Below are positions 20,747-29,974 of a stretch of DNA of 64,000 bases, piece by piece. Made by a program: the position numbers and the translations under genes. Positions within the stretch are counted from its first letter, which is position 1. Every line of letters starts with the position of its first letter. The notes under the pieces are model-generated. The model ran no database searches. It was not told the origin of the DNA and was given only the letters and a program-made list of their open reading frames with translations. Source of the stretch: Thermomonas alba (GTDB lineage: Bacteria; Pseudomonadota; Gammaproteobacteria; Xanthomonadales; Xanthomonadaceae); NCBI RefSeq assembly GCF_022419205.1, contig NZ_JAJOZU010000006.1, positions 1 to 64,000 on the forward strand. Direction: 5' to 3'.

Positions 20747-21385
20747 ATGACTGAGCTCCCTTTCAACTGGAAGCGGCCGGCCGGGCGGGCATTGGAGGTC
20801 GCGCTCAACCGCGCGCTGGCGCTGGACCCGGACACCCGCGCCGCGCTGGCGGCGCTGGACGGGCGGCGCATCGCGCTGCACCTGGCGGCGCCGCCGCTGG
20901 CGCTGGAGGTCCGGGTGGAGGGCGAGGCGCTGCGGGTGGGGCCGCCGAATGCAGAAGCCGAGCCCGACCTCGGCGTGCGCGCCAGCCTCGGCGCGCTGCT
21001 GCGCCAGCTGCCGCCGCTGCGCGAGACGGCCGCGCCCCCGGTGGGGCAGCTGCGGATCGAGGGCGATGCCGAGCTGGCGCGCCGCCTGCAGAAGCTGGCG
21101 CAGCGTTTCGATCCCGACTGGCAGCAGCCGTTCGTGGCTGTGTTCGGCGAGGTGCTGGGCGTGCAGGTGGCGAAGGCGGTGGGCGCGGCGCTGCGCCAGG
21201 CGCAGGTCGCCGGCCGCGGTCTCGCGCAGACGGCTGCCGAATACCTCACCGAAGAAAGCCGCGACGTGGTCCCGCGCGCCGAGCTGGAGGCGTTCTACGA
21301 CGACGTGGACGTGCTGCGTGACGACGTCGAGCGGCTCGCCGCCAAGCTGGCGCGCCTGCGCCGCGCGCGGGGGCTGGACGCATGA
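20747..21385 (+). CDS. ubiJ: Ubiquinone biosynthesis accessory factor UbiJ (SCP2 domain)
   Basis: A 212-residue protein with an SCP2-like lipid-binding domain (about residues 15-115) and a helical tail ending in a coiled coil ([20 protein letters not shown]). In E. coli UbiJ and UbiK bind quinone intermediates in the Ubi complex. Its stop overlaps the ubiB start (ATGA). Start [11 protein letters not shown] is the first Met consistent with the domain. UbiK is encoded separately at 47145-47426. Confidence 0.92.
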   Translation: MTELPFNWKRPAGRALEVALNRALALDPDTRAALAALDGRRIALHLAAPPLALEVRVEGEALRVGPPNAEAEPDLGVRASLGALLRQLPPLRETAAPPVGQLRIEGDAELARRLQKLAQRFDPDWQQPFVAVFGEVLGVQVAKAVGAALRQAQVAGRGLAQTAAEYLTEESRDVVPRAELEAFYDDVDVLRDDVERLAAKLARLRRARGLDA

Positions 21386-23034
21386 AGTCCGCGCTGCGCG
21401 CCTGGCGGATCGGCCGCGTGCTGCTGCGCTACCGGCTGGATGCCCTGCTGGACGGCACTCCGGCGGAGCGCTGGCTGCGCCTGATGCGGCCGCTGGTGCC
21501 GCGCGTCCCGCGCGCGGTGGAGGCATTGCCGCGCGGTGCGCGCCTGCGCCTGGCGCTGCAGGAGCTGGGGCCGATCTTCGTCAAGTTCGGGCAGGTCCTG
21601 TCCACCCGCCGCGACCTGCTGCCGCCGGACATCGCCGACGAGCTGGCGCTGCTGCAGGACCGGGTGGCGCCGTTTCCTGGCGAGCAGGCGCGCGCGCTGG
21701 TGGAGCAGGCGCTGGGGCGCGCGATCGAGTCCGCCTACGCCAGCTTCGACACCGTGCCGCTGGCCTCGGCCAGCATCGCCCAGGTGCACGCCGCGACCCT
21801 GCATGACGGACGCGAAGTGGTGGTGAAGGTGCTGCGCCCGGGCATCGACCGCCAGATCGAAGCCGACATCGCCCTGCTCAGGGCGATCGCCGCGCTCGTC
21901 GAGCGTGCGCACCCGCGCGCCGACAAGATCCGTCCGCGTGAGGTGGTGGCCGAGATCGAGAACACCCTCGCCGCCGAGCTCGACCTGCTGCGCGAGGCCG
22001 GCAACGCCAGCCTGCTGCGCCGCAACTGGGCCGGCTCGCCCGACCTGTACGTGCCCGAGGTGGTGTGGAGCCACACCGCCGAACGCGCGCTCACGCTGGA
22101 GCGCGTGCGCGGCATCCCGTCCGACGACATCGCCGCGCTGGACGCCGCCGGGATCGACCGCAGGGCGCTGGCGGTCAAGGGCGTGCGCGTGTTCTACCAG
22201 CAGGTGTTCCGCGACAACTTCTTCCATGCCGACGCCCACGCCGGCAACATCTGGGTGGACCCGCAGCGCAAGGCCGACCCGCGCTTCATCGCGCTCGACT
22301 TCGGGATCATGGGCCAGCTCTCGCGCGAGGACCAGTACTGGCTCGCCGAGAACTTCATGGCGATCTTCAATCGCGACTACCGCCGCATCGCCGAGCTGCA
22401 CGTGCAGGCCGGCTGGATGCCGTCGCACATCCGCCTGGACGAGCTGGAAGCGGCGGCGCGCGCGGTGTGCGAGCCGTACTTCACCCGCCCGCTGAGCGAG
22501 ATCTCGCTGGCCGAGGTGCTGGTCAAGCTGCTGCGCACCGCGCAGCGCTACGAGCTGACCCTGCAGCCGCAGCTGATCCTGCTGCAGAAGACCCTGCTCA
22601 ACATCGAGGGCGTGGGCCGCCAGCTGGACCCGCAGATCGACATCTGGGCGGTGGCGCGGCCGGTGTTGGAGGACATCCTGGCCGAGCGCTACAGCCCGCG
22701 CCGGCTGCTGGAGGAGATGCGCAGGCAGGTGCCCGAACTGGTGACCCGCGCGCCGGAGATGCCGCGCCTGCTGCATGCCTGGCTGCAGCAGCAGGTGGAA
22801 GGCCGGCACGAGCTGGCGATGCGCTCGGCCGACGTGCGCGCGATCGCCCACGTGCTGGCGCAGATGCAGCGGCGGATCGTCGCTTCGGTGCTGGGGGTGG
22901 GCCTGCTGATCGCCGCGGCGCTGCTGTACGCGCTGGATGCCGGCGGCCCGCGCCTGCTGGCGCTGCCGGTCTCGGCCTGGATCGCCGGCCTCGGCGGCCT
23001 GTGGGCCCTGCTCGCGGCCTGGCCGCGACGCTGA
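21382..23034 (+). CDS. ubiB: UbiB kinase-like protein of ubiquinone biosynthesis
   Basis: A 550-residue atypical kinase/ATPase of the UbiB/ADCK family, needed for coenzyme Q production. It carries the KxGQ signature ([10 protein letters not shown]), the Ala-rich nucleotide loop ([13 protein letters not shown]), [10 protein letters not shown] as catalytic loop and ALDFGIMG in place of DFG. Two hydrophobic segments at the C-terminus ([20 protein letters not shown] and [20 protein letters not shown]) anchor it to the inner membrane. Translation is coupled to ubiJ. Confidence 0.97.
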   Translation: MKSALRAWRIGRVLLRYRLDALLDGTPAERWLRLMRPLVPRVPRAVEALPRGARLRLALQELGPIFVKFGQVLSTRRDLLPPDIADELALLQDRVAPFPGEQARALVEQALGRAIESAYASFDTVPLASASIAQVHAATLHDGREVVVKVLRPGIDRQIEADIALLRAIAALVERAHPRADKIRPREVVAEIENTLAAELDLLREAGNASLLRRNWAGSPDLYVPEVVWSHTAERALTLERVRGIPSDDIAALDAAGIDRRALAVKGVRVFYQQVFRDNFFHADAHAGNIWVDPQRKADPRFIALDFGIMGQLSREDQYWLAENFMAIFNRDYRRIAELHVQAGWMPSHIRLDELEAAARAVCEPYFTRPLSEISLAEVLVKLLRTAQRYELTLQPQLILLQKTLLNIEGVGRQLDPQIDIWAVARPVLEDILAERYSPRRLLEEMRRQVPELVTRAPEMPRLLHAWLQQQVEGRHELAMRSADVRAIAHVLAQMQRRIVASVLGVGLLIAAALLYALDAGGPRLLALPVSAWIAGLGGLWALLAAWPRR

Positions 23035-23121
23035 CCGCCGCCGCCCCGCGCGCCGGGCTGCAATTGTGTACCGGCGCGGCGGCCGCTAACGTCCCGCGCA
23101 GTTTCCGCAGGAGCCCCCGCG

Positions 23122-24048
23122 ATGGGCGCAGACCATTCCCACGGCCACCACGATTCGCACGGCCACAGCCACGTGCCGACCGAGATCCGCCACGAGCGGC
23201 CGCTGTGGATCGCGTTCGCGCTGACGGCGCTGTTCATGCTGGCGGAAGTGGCGGGCAGCCTGTGGAGCAACAGCCTGGCGCTGCTGTCGGATGCCGCGCA
23301 CATGTTCACCGACGTGATGGCGCTGGGGATCTCGCTGTTCGCGGTGCGCATGGCGCGCCGCCCGGCCGACGCCCGCCGCACTTACGGCTATGCGCGGCTG
23401 GAGGCGCTGGGCGCGCTGGCCAACAGCGGTCTGCTGTTCGTGGCTGCCGGCATCATCCTGTGGGAAGCGGTGGGCCGCTTGCGCGCGCCGCAGCCGGTGG
23501 CGCTCGACGCCATGCTGGGGGTGGCGGTGCTGGGGCTGGTGGTCAACCTGGTGTCGATGCGGCTGCTGGCGGCGGGCGCCGGCGAAAGCCTGAACGTGCG
23601 TGGGGCCTACCTCGAGGTGTGGAGCGACATGCTCGGCTCGCTCGGGGTGATCGTGGGCGCGCTGTTGATCCGCTATACCGGCTGGACCCTGCTGGACCCG
23701 CTGATCGCGGTGCTGATCGCGCTGTGGGTGCTGCCGCGCACCTGGACGTTGCTGCGCGCGGCCGGACAGGTGCTGATGCAGGGCGTGCCGGCCGGGCTGG
23801 ACATCGACGCCGTGCGTGACGCCATGCAGAGCGTGCCCGGGGTGGCCGCGGTGCACGATCTACACATCTGGGCGCTGGGCTCGCGCAAGCCGATCCTCAC
23901 CGCGCACGTGCTGCTGGCGGAGGCCGATGCCGATGTCGATGGGGTGCGCGCGCAGGTGGCGGCGATGCTGCACGCGCATTTCGACATCGACCACGCCACC
24001 CTGCAGATGGAGGTGCGGCACTGCAACGCGCAGGGGCTGCATGACTGA
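23122..24048 (+). CDS. czcD: Cation diffusion facilitator (Zn/Co/Cd exporter, CzcD/ZitB type)
   Basis: A 308-residue inner-membrane metal/proton antiporter. The His-rich start HSHGHHDSHGHSH likely binds metal. Six helices follow, with the metal-site residues in LLSDAAHMFTDV (helix 2) and EVWSDMLGSLG (helix 5). The cytoplasmic C-terminal domain (VHDLHIWALGSRKPILTAHV) is complete. A zinc exporter is most likely from the HxxxD/HxxD pattern. It overlaps the next gene by 8 bases. Confidence 0.92.
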   Translation: MGADHSHGHHDSHGHSHVPTEIRHERPLWIAFALTALFMLAEVAGSLWSNSLALLSDAAHMFTDVMALGISLFAVRMARRPADARRTYGYARLEALGALANSGLLFVAAGIILWEAVGRLRAPQPVALDAMLGVAVLGLVVNLVSMRLLAAGAGESLNVRGAYLEVWSDMLGSLGVIVGALLIRYTGWTLLDPLIAVLIALWVLPRTWTLLRAAGQVLMQGVPAGLDIDAVRDAMQSVPGVAAVHDLHIWALGSRKPILTAHVLLAEADADVDGVRAQVAAMLHAHFDIDHATLQMEVRHCNAQGLHD

Positions 24049-24760
24049 GGGTGGGCCGCTGCCGGTGCTGTATCGGGACGAGAGGCTGGCCGTGGTGTGC
24101 AAGCCGGCCGGGCTCATGGTGCACGCGAGCCGGCTGGCGGGGGGAGAGGCCGATTTCGCCGCCGACCGTCTGCGCGCGCAGTTCGGCATGCCGGTGCACG
24201 TGCTGCACCGGCTCGATCGCGCCACCAGCGGCTGCCTGCTGCTGGCCTTCGACCGCGACACCGCCTCCGCGCTCGGGCGGGCATGGATGGCGCATGCGGT
24301 CGAGAAGGACTATTGGGCGATCTGCCGCGGCTGGCCGGCGCAGCCTGCGTTCGTGGTCGATCATCCCCTCGACGGCGGGCCCGGCAAGCCGCACAAGAAG
24401 CCGGCGCAAACGGCCTTCGAGGTGCTCGCGACCTGCGAGTTGCCGCTGCCCTCGGCCGGCTTTCCCACTTCGCGCTATGCCTGGCTGCGCGCCCGCCCGT
24501 GCACCGGCCGCTTCCGCCAGATCCGCCGCCATCTCAAGCACATCTCGCACCATCTGATCGGCGACTCCAGCCACGGCGATGGCCGCCACAACCGCCATTT
24601 CCGCATGCTCGGCATCCATCGCATGCTGCTGCATGCGCGTCGCCTGGCCTTCCTCCACCCCCAGACCGGCGCGCGGATCGAGGTCATTGCGCCGGTGGAT
24701 GCCGAGTTCGAGCGCGCGCTGGCGCTGTTCGGTCCGCGGCCGCCGGTGGACCTCGTTTAA
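24041..24760 (+). CDS. truC: tRNA pseudouridine(65) synthase
   Basis: A 239-residue RluA-family enzyme. It has LYRDERLAVVCKPAGLMVH at the start, the catalytic HRLDRATSG motif, and the late basic TGRFRQIRRHLKHISHHLIGD segment that marks TruC rather than RluC/RluD. It isomerises U65 in some tRNAs. There is no S4 domain. The ATG overlaps the end of the CDF gene. Confidence 0.93.
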   Translation: MTEGGPLPVLYRDERLAVVCKPAGLMVHASRLAGGEADFAADRLRAQFGMPVHVLHRLDRATSGCLLLAFDRDTASALGRAWMAHAVEKDYWAICRGWPAQPAFVVDHPLDGGPGKPHKKPAQTAFEVLATCELPLPSAGFPTSRYAWLRARPCTGRFRQIRRHLKHISHHLIGDSSHGDGRHNRHFRMLGIHRMLLHARRLAFLHPQTGARIEVIAPVDAEFERALALFGPRPPVDLV

Positions 24761-24770
24761 GATCATCTCC

Positions 24771-25184
24771 ATGCAGATCGGCCCGTTGACCATCCCCGAT
24801 GACGAACTGGTGGAGCGCTTCGTGCGCGCCTCCGGGCCAGGCGGGCAGAACGTCAACAAGGTCGCCAGCGCGGTCGAGCTGCGGTTCGACGTGGCCGCTT
24901 CGCCCGCGCTGCCGGAGGCGGTGCGTGCGCGCCTGCTGGCGCGGCGCGATCGGCGCATGACCGCCGACGGCGTGCTGGTGCTGTCGGCGCAGCGTTTCCG
25001 TACCCAGGAGCGCAATCGCGAGGACGCGCGCGCGCGGCTGGCCGCCTTCATCGAGAGCGGCCTGCGCGCGCCGACGCCGCGCATTCCCACCCGGCCCAGC
25101 CGCGCCGCGAAGGAGCGCCGCCTGGGCGAGAAGCGTCTGCGTGCCGTGCGCAAGCAGGGCCGCAGCGGGCGGGGCTGGGAATGA
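24771..25184 (+). CDS. arfB: Alternative ribosome-rescue factor ArfB (peptidyl-tRNA hydrolase, YaeJ)
   Basis: A 137-residue codon-independent release factor. The GGQ loop sits in ASGPGGQNVNK at about residues 22-32, and the basic tail (RAAKERRLGEKRLRAVRKQGR) enters the mRNA channel of stalled ribosomes. It rescues non-stop complexes without tmRNA. It starts 10 bases after truC and its stop overlaps the next gene. Confidence 0.95.
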   Translation: MQIGPLTIPDDELVERFVRASGPGGQNVNKVASAVELRFDVAASPALPEAVRARLLARRDRRMTADGVLVLSAQRFRTQERNREDARARLAAFIESGLRAPTPRIPTRPSRAAKERRLGEKRLRAVRKQGRSGRGWE

Positions 25185-25801
25185 GCGGCGGCGCGCACGC
25201 CCCGGTGGTGCCGGTGCTGCCGCCGCGGGTGCCGCGCATGCCGCGCGGGCGCATCGCCCCGTGGCTGGGGCGCACGGTACTGCGGCTGGGCGGCTGGCGG
25301 GTGGAGGGTGAGCTGCCAGACATTCCCAAGGCTGTGGTGATTGCCGCGCCGCATTCGTCCAACTGGGACGGGTTCTGGGGCATCGCGGCCAAGCTGGCGC
25401 TGGGCATCCGGCTGTCGATCCTGGGCAAGCACACCCTGTTCCGCATCCCGTTGCTGGCGCCGCTGCTGCGCTGGCAGGGGGTGATCCCGGTCAACCGCGC
25501 CGCGCCGCAGGGGGTGGTGGAGCAGGCGGTGGCGGCCATGCGCGCGCGCGACGTGATCTGGTACGCGATGGCGCCGGAAGGCACCCGCCGCCCGGTGGCG
25601 CAGTGGAAGCCCGGGTTCTGGCGGATCGCGCATGCGGCGCAGGTGCCGGTGGTGGTGGCCGCGTTCGACTACCCGCGGCGGCGGATCGTGCTCGGCCCGG
25701 CGTTTGCGACCAGCGACGACATGGCGGGCGATATCGCGCGTATCCAGCGCTGGTATGCCCCATTCAAGGGGCGCCACCACGACGTGCGGCAGCCCGCCTG
25801 A
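25181..25801 (+). CDS. Lysophospholipid acyltransferase family protein (PlsC-like)
   Basis: A 206-residue acyltransferase with the HX4D motif as HSSNWDG (about residues 58-64), a GVIPVNR block and the APEGTRR box (about residues 126-133). It is shorter than E. coli PlsC and resembles the YihG/YhbX-like or glycerol acyltransferases found beside tRNA genes in this family. The substrate may be lysophosphatidic acid. The ATG overlaps arfB. A role in membrane phospholipid supply is inferred. Confidence 0.85.
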   Translation: MSGGAHAPVVPVLPPRVPRMPRGRIAPWLGRTVLRLGGWRVEGELPDIPKAVVIAAPHSSNWDGFWGIAAKLALGIRLSILGKHTLFRIPLLAPLLRWQGVIPVNRAAPQGVVEQAVAAMRARDVIWYAMAPEGTRRPVAQWKPGFWRIAHAAQVPVVVAAFDYPRRRIVLGPAFATSDDMAGDIARIQRWYAPFKGRHHDVRQPA

Positions 25802-26118
25802 ATACGGCCGCTCAGCGGCTGAAATTGACGCGCTGCGTCAGTTGGATCGCGTAAAGACTTGAAATTTCTCGCCCAGGCCCCCCCCACTAGGCATCTGGCG
25901 TGAGATTTGCATCTCATTTTGCTGACAGCCGCCCGCCGATGTCCTGGTTGTGGATGACGGAAACAGGGATGCGTCCGAAATTTCGAGACAGTGGTCGGTG
26001 GTAAATATTAGGCACAGGCGAGGAGAGGGTTGAAACGGTCACGGCCAGCGGCAGGCGGATACGGACGGCGCGCATCGCCGGTGCGCGCCGCTGCGGGCAT
26101 ACGCGTGGGGAGGTGGCC
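25802..26118. other. Intergenic region upstream of the polysaccharide operon
   Basis: A 317-base gap, less GC-rich than its surroundings. It holds the sigma-54-like element (25896-25911), a small hairpin TGAGATTTGCATCTCA (25901-25916) followed by TTTT, and an AT-rich patch ggtaaatatta near 26000. The rest (after ~26030) is GC-rich leader. I find no ORF with coding character or RNA family here. Confidence 0.7.
25896..25911 (+). promoter_or_regulatory. Possible sigma-54 promoter of the polysaccharide operon
   Basis: TGGCGTGAGATTTGCA has the invariant GG and GC with the exact 10-base spacing and TTGCA at the -12 end; it differs from the consensus at two -24 positions. Transcription would start near 25922, giving a leader of about 197 bases. 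The same bases also form a hairpin that could act as a terminator for the upstream operon, so the two readings compete. Confidence 0.5.
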
Positions 26119-27189
26119 ATGAGGCTGTTCGACCTGCTCTACAGCAGCGATCCGCGCGTGGTGTTCGCATTCTGGGTCGGCCTGAGCATGAGCCTGGCTT
26201 CGCTGGTGCTGTTCGTGGCGGTGCTGGTGCTGCGCCAGCTGGCGCAGCGGCGCGAGCGCCAGCACCTGCAGGCGGTCGCGCGCTGGCGAACGCTGCTGAC
26301 CGAGGCCATGCGCGATCACCTGCCTGCCCATCTGCCGACGCTACCGGAGCGCGAGATCACGGGGTTCATGGAGGTCTGGAACGAACTGCACGAACTGCCG
26401 GAAGGACAGGACAATCCGGGGATGCGTCAGTTGGCGTGGGAGATCGGGGCGGCGCCGAAGCTGGAAAAGATCGCGCTGACCGGGCGTTTCCACGACCGCG
26501 TGATGGCGATCATCGCGCTCGGACATCTGCGCAGCGTCTCCAGCTTCAGCCGGATCGAGCCGCTGCTTGACGATCCCAGCCCGATCATTTCCCTCAGCGC
26601 GGCGCGCGCGCTGATGCGGATCGACGCCGCGCGTGCGGTGGAGCGGGTGATGCCGAAGATCGAATCGCGCCTGGACTGGGTGGATGGCGGCGTGGCGCAG
26701 ATCCTGTCGGAGGCCGATGCCGCGGTCGTCCAGGGGCCACTGAGTGGCGCCACCCTGCGGGCCAATGACGAGATCGCCCCGCGCATGGTGCGGTTCCTGG
26801 CCGATGTCAGCCCGGAGGCTGCCGCGCCGGTGATTCGCAAGATCCTTTCCGAGTCGCATGATGATCACTTGATCTCGACCTGCCTGCAGGTGATGACCGA
26901 TCCGGCCGATCTGGACAAGGTGCGCGCGCTGCTTGCGCATCCGCGCTGGCACGTGCGCATGCACGCCGCGTCCGCGCTGGGCCGCCTGGGTAGCGCGAGT
27001 GATGTCGAGGCGCTGCTTCCGCTGCTGGGCGACACCCAGTGGTGGGTGCGCTACCGCGCCGCGCAGGCAATCGCGCACCTGCTGCGCGACGTCGATGTGC
27101 TGGCGCGCGTCCGCGAGCGCCAGCAGGACCGCTACGCGCGCGACATCCTCACCCAGGTCATCGCCGAGCAGACGCTGGAGGCGGCTTGA
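26119..27189 (+). CDS. HEAT-repeat membrane protein, first gene of putative polysaccharide operon
   Basis: A 356-residue protein with one N-terminal membrane helix (VVFAFWVGLSMSLASLVLFVAVLVL) and a cytoplasmic domain of HEAT/PBS-lyase-like repeats (RFHDRVMAIIALGHLRS, PIISLSAARALMRID, PRWHVRMHAASALGRLG, QWWVRYRAAQAIAHLL). HEAT repeats usually bind proteins, so it may hold or regulate the glycosyltransferase that follows. GGGGAGG precedes the ATG at 26119; a GTG two codons earlier is less well spaced. Its stop overlaps the next start. Confidence 0.85.
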   Translation: MRLFDLLYSSDPRVVFAFWVGLSMSLASLVLFVAVLVLRQLAQRRERQHLQAVARWRTLLTEAMRDHLPAHLPTLPEREITGFMEVWNELHELPEGQDNPGMRQLAWEIGAAPKLEKIALTGRFHDRVMAIIALGHLRSVSSFSRIEPLLDDPSPIISLSAARALMRIDAARAVERVMPKIESRLDWVDGGVAQILSEADAAVVQGPLSGATLRANDEIAPRMVRFLADVSPEAAAPVIRKILSESHDDHLISTCLQVMTDPADLDKVRALLAHPRWHVRMHAASALGRLGSASDVEALLPLLGDTQWWVRYRAAQAIAHLLRDVDVLARVRERQQDRYARDILTQVIAEQTLEAA

Positions 27190-28688
27190 GAGGCTTCGAC
27201 CTGCTCGCTCTGGCGCCCATGCTGGAGGCCCTGCAATGGGCCTTTTTGCTGTATTTCGTCTGCATCAACGCGGTGTATCTCGGGCTGAACTTCGTGGCGA
27301 TGTTCGGGATCCTGCGGCATATCCGCGAGCATGGCGCGGGGTTTCGCATCCGCAACTATGCCGAATACCAACCGCCGGTCAGCATCCTGGTGCCGGCCTA
27401 CAACGAGGAGAAAACCATCGTCGCCACGGTGCGTTCCTTGTTGCGGTTGAACTATCCGAGCTTCGAGGTGGTGGTCATCAATGACGGCTCGACCGATGGC
27501 ACCTGCCAGGCGGTGATCGATGCGTTCGGTCTGGTGGAGTTTCCCGAGGCCTATCGCGCGCGCCTGAAGACGGCGCCGGTCCGGCGCATCTTCGCCGCGC
27601 CAGGGCACGGCCGGGTGCGCCTGGTGGACAAAGACAACGGCGGCAAGGCCGATTCGCTCAATGCGGGCATCAACACAGCGCGCTCCCCGCTGTTTTGCGT
27701 GGTGGATGCAGACAGCATCCTGCAGCCAGACAGTCTGGCGCGGGCGGTGCAGCCGTTTCTGGAAGATGCGCGGATGATCGCCGCCGGCGGGGTCATTCGC
27801 ATCGTCAATGGCTGCAAGGTCAAGGATGGCTTGCTGTCGGAGGTCGATCTGCCGAGCAAACTGCTGCCGCTGATGCAGGTGATCGAATACCTGCGGGCCT
27901 TTCTGTTCGGACGCCTGGGCTGGTCTCCCTTGAATGCCTTGCTGATCATCTCCGGCGCCTTCGGTGTGTTTTACAAAGAGCGGGTGATCGCCGCCGGCGG
28001 CTACCGGCGCGATCTGGTCGGCGAGGACATGGAAATGGTGGTGCGTCTGCACAACCAGATGCGCGAGGAAAAGCGGCCCTACCGAATCGCCTTCGTGCCG
28101 GATCCGATCTGTTGGACCGAGGTGCCGTCCGACCTGCGTTCGCTTTACAGCCAGCGCGCGCGCTGGCAGCAGGGGCTGGCCGAGAGCCTGTTCGGCAACT
28201 GGCGGCTGATGTTCCGGCGCAACGGCGGCATCGCGGGATGGGTGGCGTTTCCGTTCATGCTGTTGTTCGAATGCCTGGGGCCGTTGGTGGAGGTGGTGGG
28301 CTATGCCGCGGTGATCATCCTGGGGCTGGCCGGAATGCTGTCGATGCAGGCATTCTTCGTATTCCTGTTCGCCTCGGTCGGGCTGGGCATCCTGCTATCG
28401 GTGAATGCGATGATGCTGGAGGAAATCTCGTTTCATCTCTATCCGCGCTTTAGCCAGCAGTTCAAGCTGTTCCTGGTCGCCATCCTGGAGAACTTCGGCT
28501 ATCGCCAGATGATGTCGCTGATCCGGGTGATGGGGCTGCTGCGTTGGCTGCGCTATCTGGGGCGGCCTGCGCGCTGGGGGCACATGCGCCGTAAGGGCGA
28601 TTGGCATGAGGCAGAGCACAGGAAGCTGGGCGCGAGCGCCACTGCTGCCAACGATGCCGCGCGCTCGACGCCGGAGGGGACTCGATGA
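27186..28688 (+). CDS. Processive family 2 glycosyltransferase (PgaC/cellulose-synthase-like)
   Basis: A 500-residue membrane enzyme. A membrane segment lies at about residues 15-42, then the GT-A domain with NDGSTDGT, the KxxxNGGKADSLNAG-type motif, DADS (metal), GEDMEM (general base region) and QRARWQQG, the processive Q(Q/R)xRW box; three or four further helices follow. It should polymerise a beta-linked glycan and move it across the inner membrane. The TTG at 27186 is chosen because it overlaps the upstream TGA and has GGAGG 4 bases before it; the ATG at 27219 has no ribosome site. No PilZ domain is seen. Confidence 0.9.
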   Translation: MRGFDLLALAPMLEALQWAFLLYFVCINAVYLGLNFVAMFGILRHIREHGAGFRIRNYAEYQPPVSILVPAYNEEKTIVATVRSLLRLNYPSFEVVVINDGSTDGTCQAVIDAFGLVEFPEAYRARLKTAPVRRIFAAPGHGRVRLVDKDNGGKADSLNAGINTARSPLFCVVDADSILQPDSLARAVQPFLEDARMIAAGGVIRIVNGCKVKDGLLSEVDLPSKLLPLMQVIEYLRAFLFGRLGWSPLNALLIISGAFGVFYKERVIAAGGYRRDLVGEDMEMVVRLHNQMREEKRPYRIAFVPDPICWTEVPSDLRSLYSQRARWQQGLAESLFGNWRLMFRRNGGIAGWVAFPFMLLFECLGPLVEVVGYAAVIILGLAGMLSMQAFFVFLFASVGLGILLSVNAMMLEEISFHLYPRFSQQFKLFLVAILENFGYRQMMSLIRVMGLLRWLRYLGRPARWGHMRRKGDWHEAEHRKLGASATAANDAARSTPEGTR

Positions 28689-29974
28689 TCGAACAGCTCA
28701 CCGCCGCGCTGCAGGCGGCCGCCCTCCTCGCGGGCAGTCCCGCCGCGACCGTGCCGCTGCAGGCCGCGCCGCCCGCGGCCGCCGCGCAGGAAGATAGCGA
28801 GACCCTGCGCCTGCGCCAGGCGCGCGAACTGGCTACGTCCGGCGACCCGGCCAAGCGCGCGCAGGCCTTGGCGATATACGCGGCGATGCTGCAGGACTCG
28901 CCCGGCAACAGCGACGTGCTGCTGGCGCGCGGCCGCACCTATGCCTGGGACGGGCGCTATGCCGACGCCGAGGCCGACCTGCGCGCGGTGACCACCGCCA
29001 AGCCCGGCTATGCCGATGCCTGGTCGGCACTGGGCGACCTGTACCTGTGGAGCGACCGCCCGCGCGAGGCGGCGGCGGCCTATGCACACTGGGTCGCATT
29101 GGAGCCGGCGGACGCGGCGCCCTACCTCGCGCGCGGGCGCGCCTGGCGCGCCGCCGGCGAGCTTGCGGCCGCGCGTGCGGATTTCGATGCGGCCGCCGAG
29201 CGCGGCGCCGATCCGGCGCAGGTGGCCGCGCTGCGCGAGAGCCTGCTGCCGGCGCGTACCGCCGCGCCCGAGGCGCTGCGCAGCGACGGCTACCGCTGGC
29301 AGCTGCGCGCCGGGCTCGACCGCACCGCCTTCGGCGGCGGCCGCGATGCCTGGACCGATGCCGGCGTCTCGCTGCGGCGCAAGTTCGCACGCGGCTCGCT
29401 GGCGCTGGAATGGGTGAGCGCCGACCACTTCCGCCAGCGCGACGATGCCTGGGCGCTGGATGGCTACGCCAGCCTGTGGGCCCGTGCCTACGCCAACCTG
29501 CGCTACCAGCAGGGCCCCGTGTCCGGGGTGCTGCCGCGTACGGCGTGGCGGGCAGAGCTGTTCCAGGGCGTGGGCAGCGGCTGGGAGCTGTCGGCCAGCG
29601 TGGATCACCTGCGCTTTTCCACCGCCACCGAGTTCTACGGGGTGGGGATCGGCCGCTACTGGGGCGACTGGTACGCCCGCTACAAGCTGCAGCACGTGCC
29701 CGGCGTGGGTTCCGGCAGCTGGAGCCAGCGTGCGCAGCTGCGCAACTACTACCGCGGCAATGGCGACGACTACTGGGAAATCAGCGCCGGCCACGGCCGC
29801 AGCGTGGACCTCGACCGCGGCGGCGCGCTGGTGCGCAACAGCAATGCCGCGCTGGGGGTGTCGTGGGTGCGCTATTTCGGCGCCTGGGGCCTCAAGCTCG
29901 GCGCCGGCTACGCCGACGATGCCGATGGATTCAACGAGCGCCAGCTCTCCTTCGCGCTGTACCGACGCTGGTGA
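28685..29974 (+). CDS. YaiO-family outer-membrane beta-barrel with TPR region
   Basis: A 429-residue envelope protein. The N-terminus is weakly hydrophobic and Ala-rich. Tetratricopeptide-like repeats occupy about residues 45-185 (ALAIYAAMLQDSPGNSDVLL, YADAEADLRAVTTAKPGYAD). A barrel domain of the YaiO type fills 195-429, with alternating aromatic strands, ending FALYRRW as outer-membrane porins do. The TPR-plus-barrel plan recalls PgaA, BcsC and AlgK/AlgE exporters, so it is the likely export pore. It overlaps both neighbours by 4 bases. Confidence 0.87.
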   Translation: MIEQLTAALQAAALLAGSPAATVPLQAAPPAAAAQEDSETLRLRQARELATSGDPAKRAQALAIYAAMLQDSPGNSDVLLARGRTYAWDGRYADAEADLRAVTTAKPGYADAWSALGDLYLWSDRPREAAAAYAHWVALEPADAAPYLARGRAWRAAGELAAARADFDAAAERGADPAQVAALRESLLPARTAAPEALRSDGYRWQLRAGLDRTAFGGGRDAWTDAGVSLRRKFARGSLALEWVSADHFRQRDDAWALDGYASLWARAYANLRYQQGPVSGVLPRTAWRAELFQGVGSGWELSASVDHLRFSTATEFYGVGIGRYWGDWYARYKLQHVPGVGSGSWSQRAQLRNYYRGNGDDYWEISAGHGRSVDLDRGGALVRNSNAALGVSWVRYFGAWGLKLGAGYADDADGFNERQLSFALYRRW

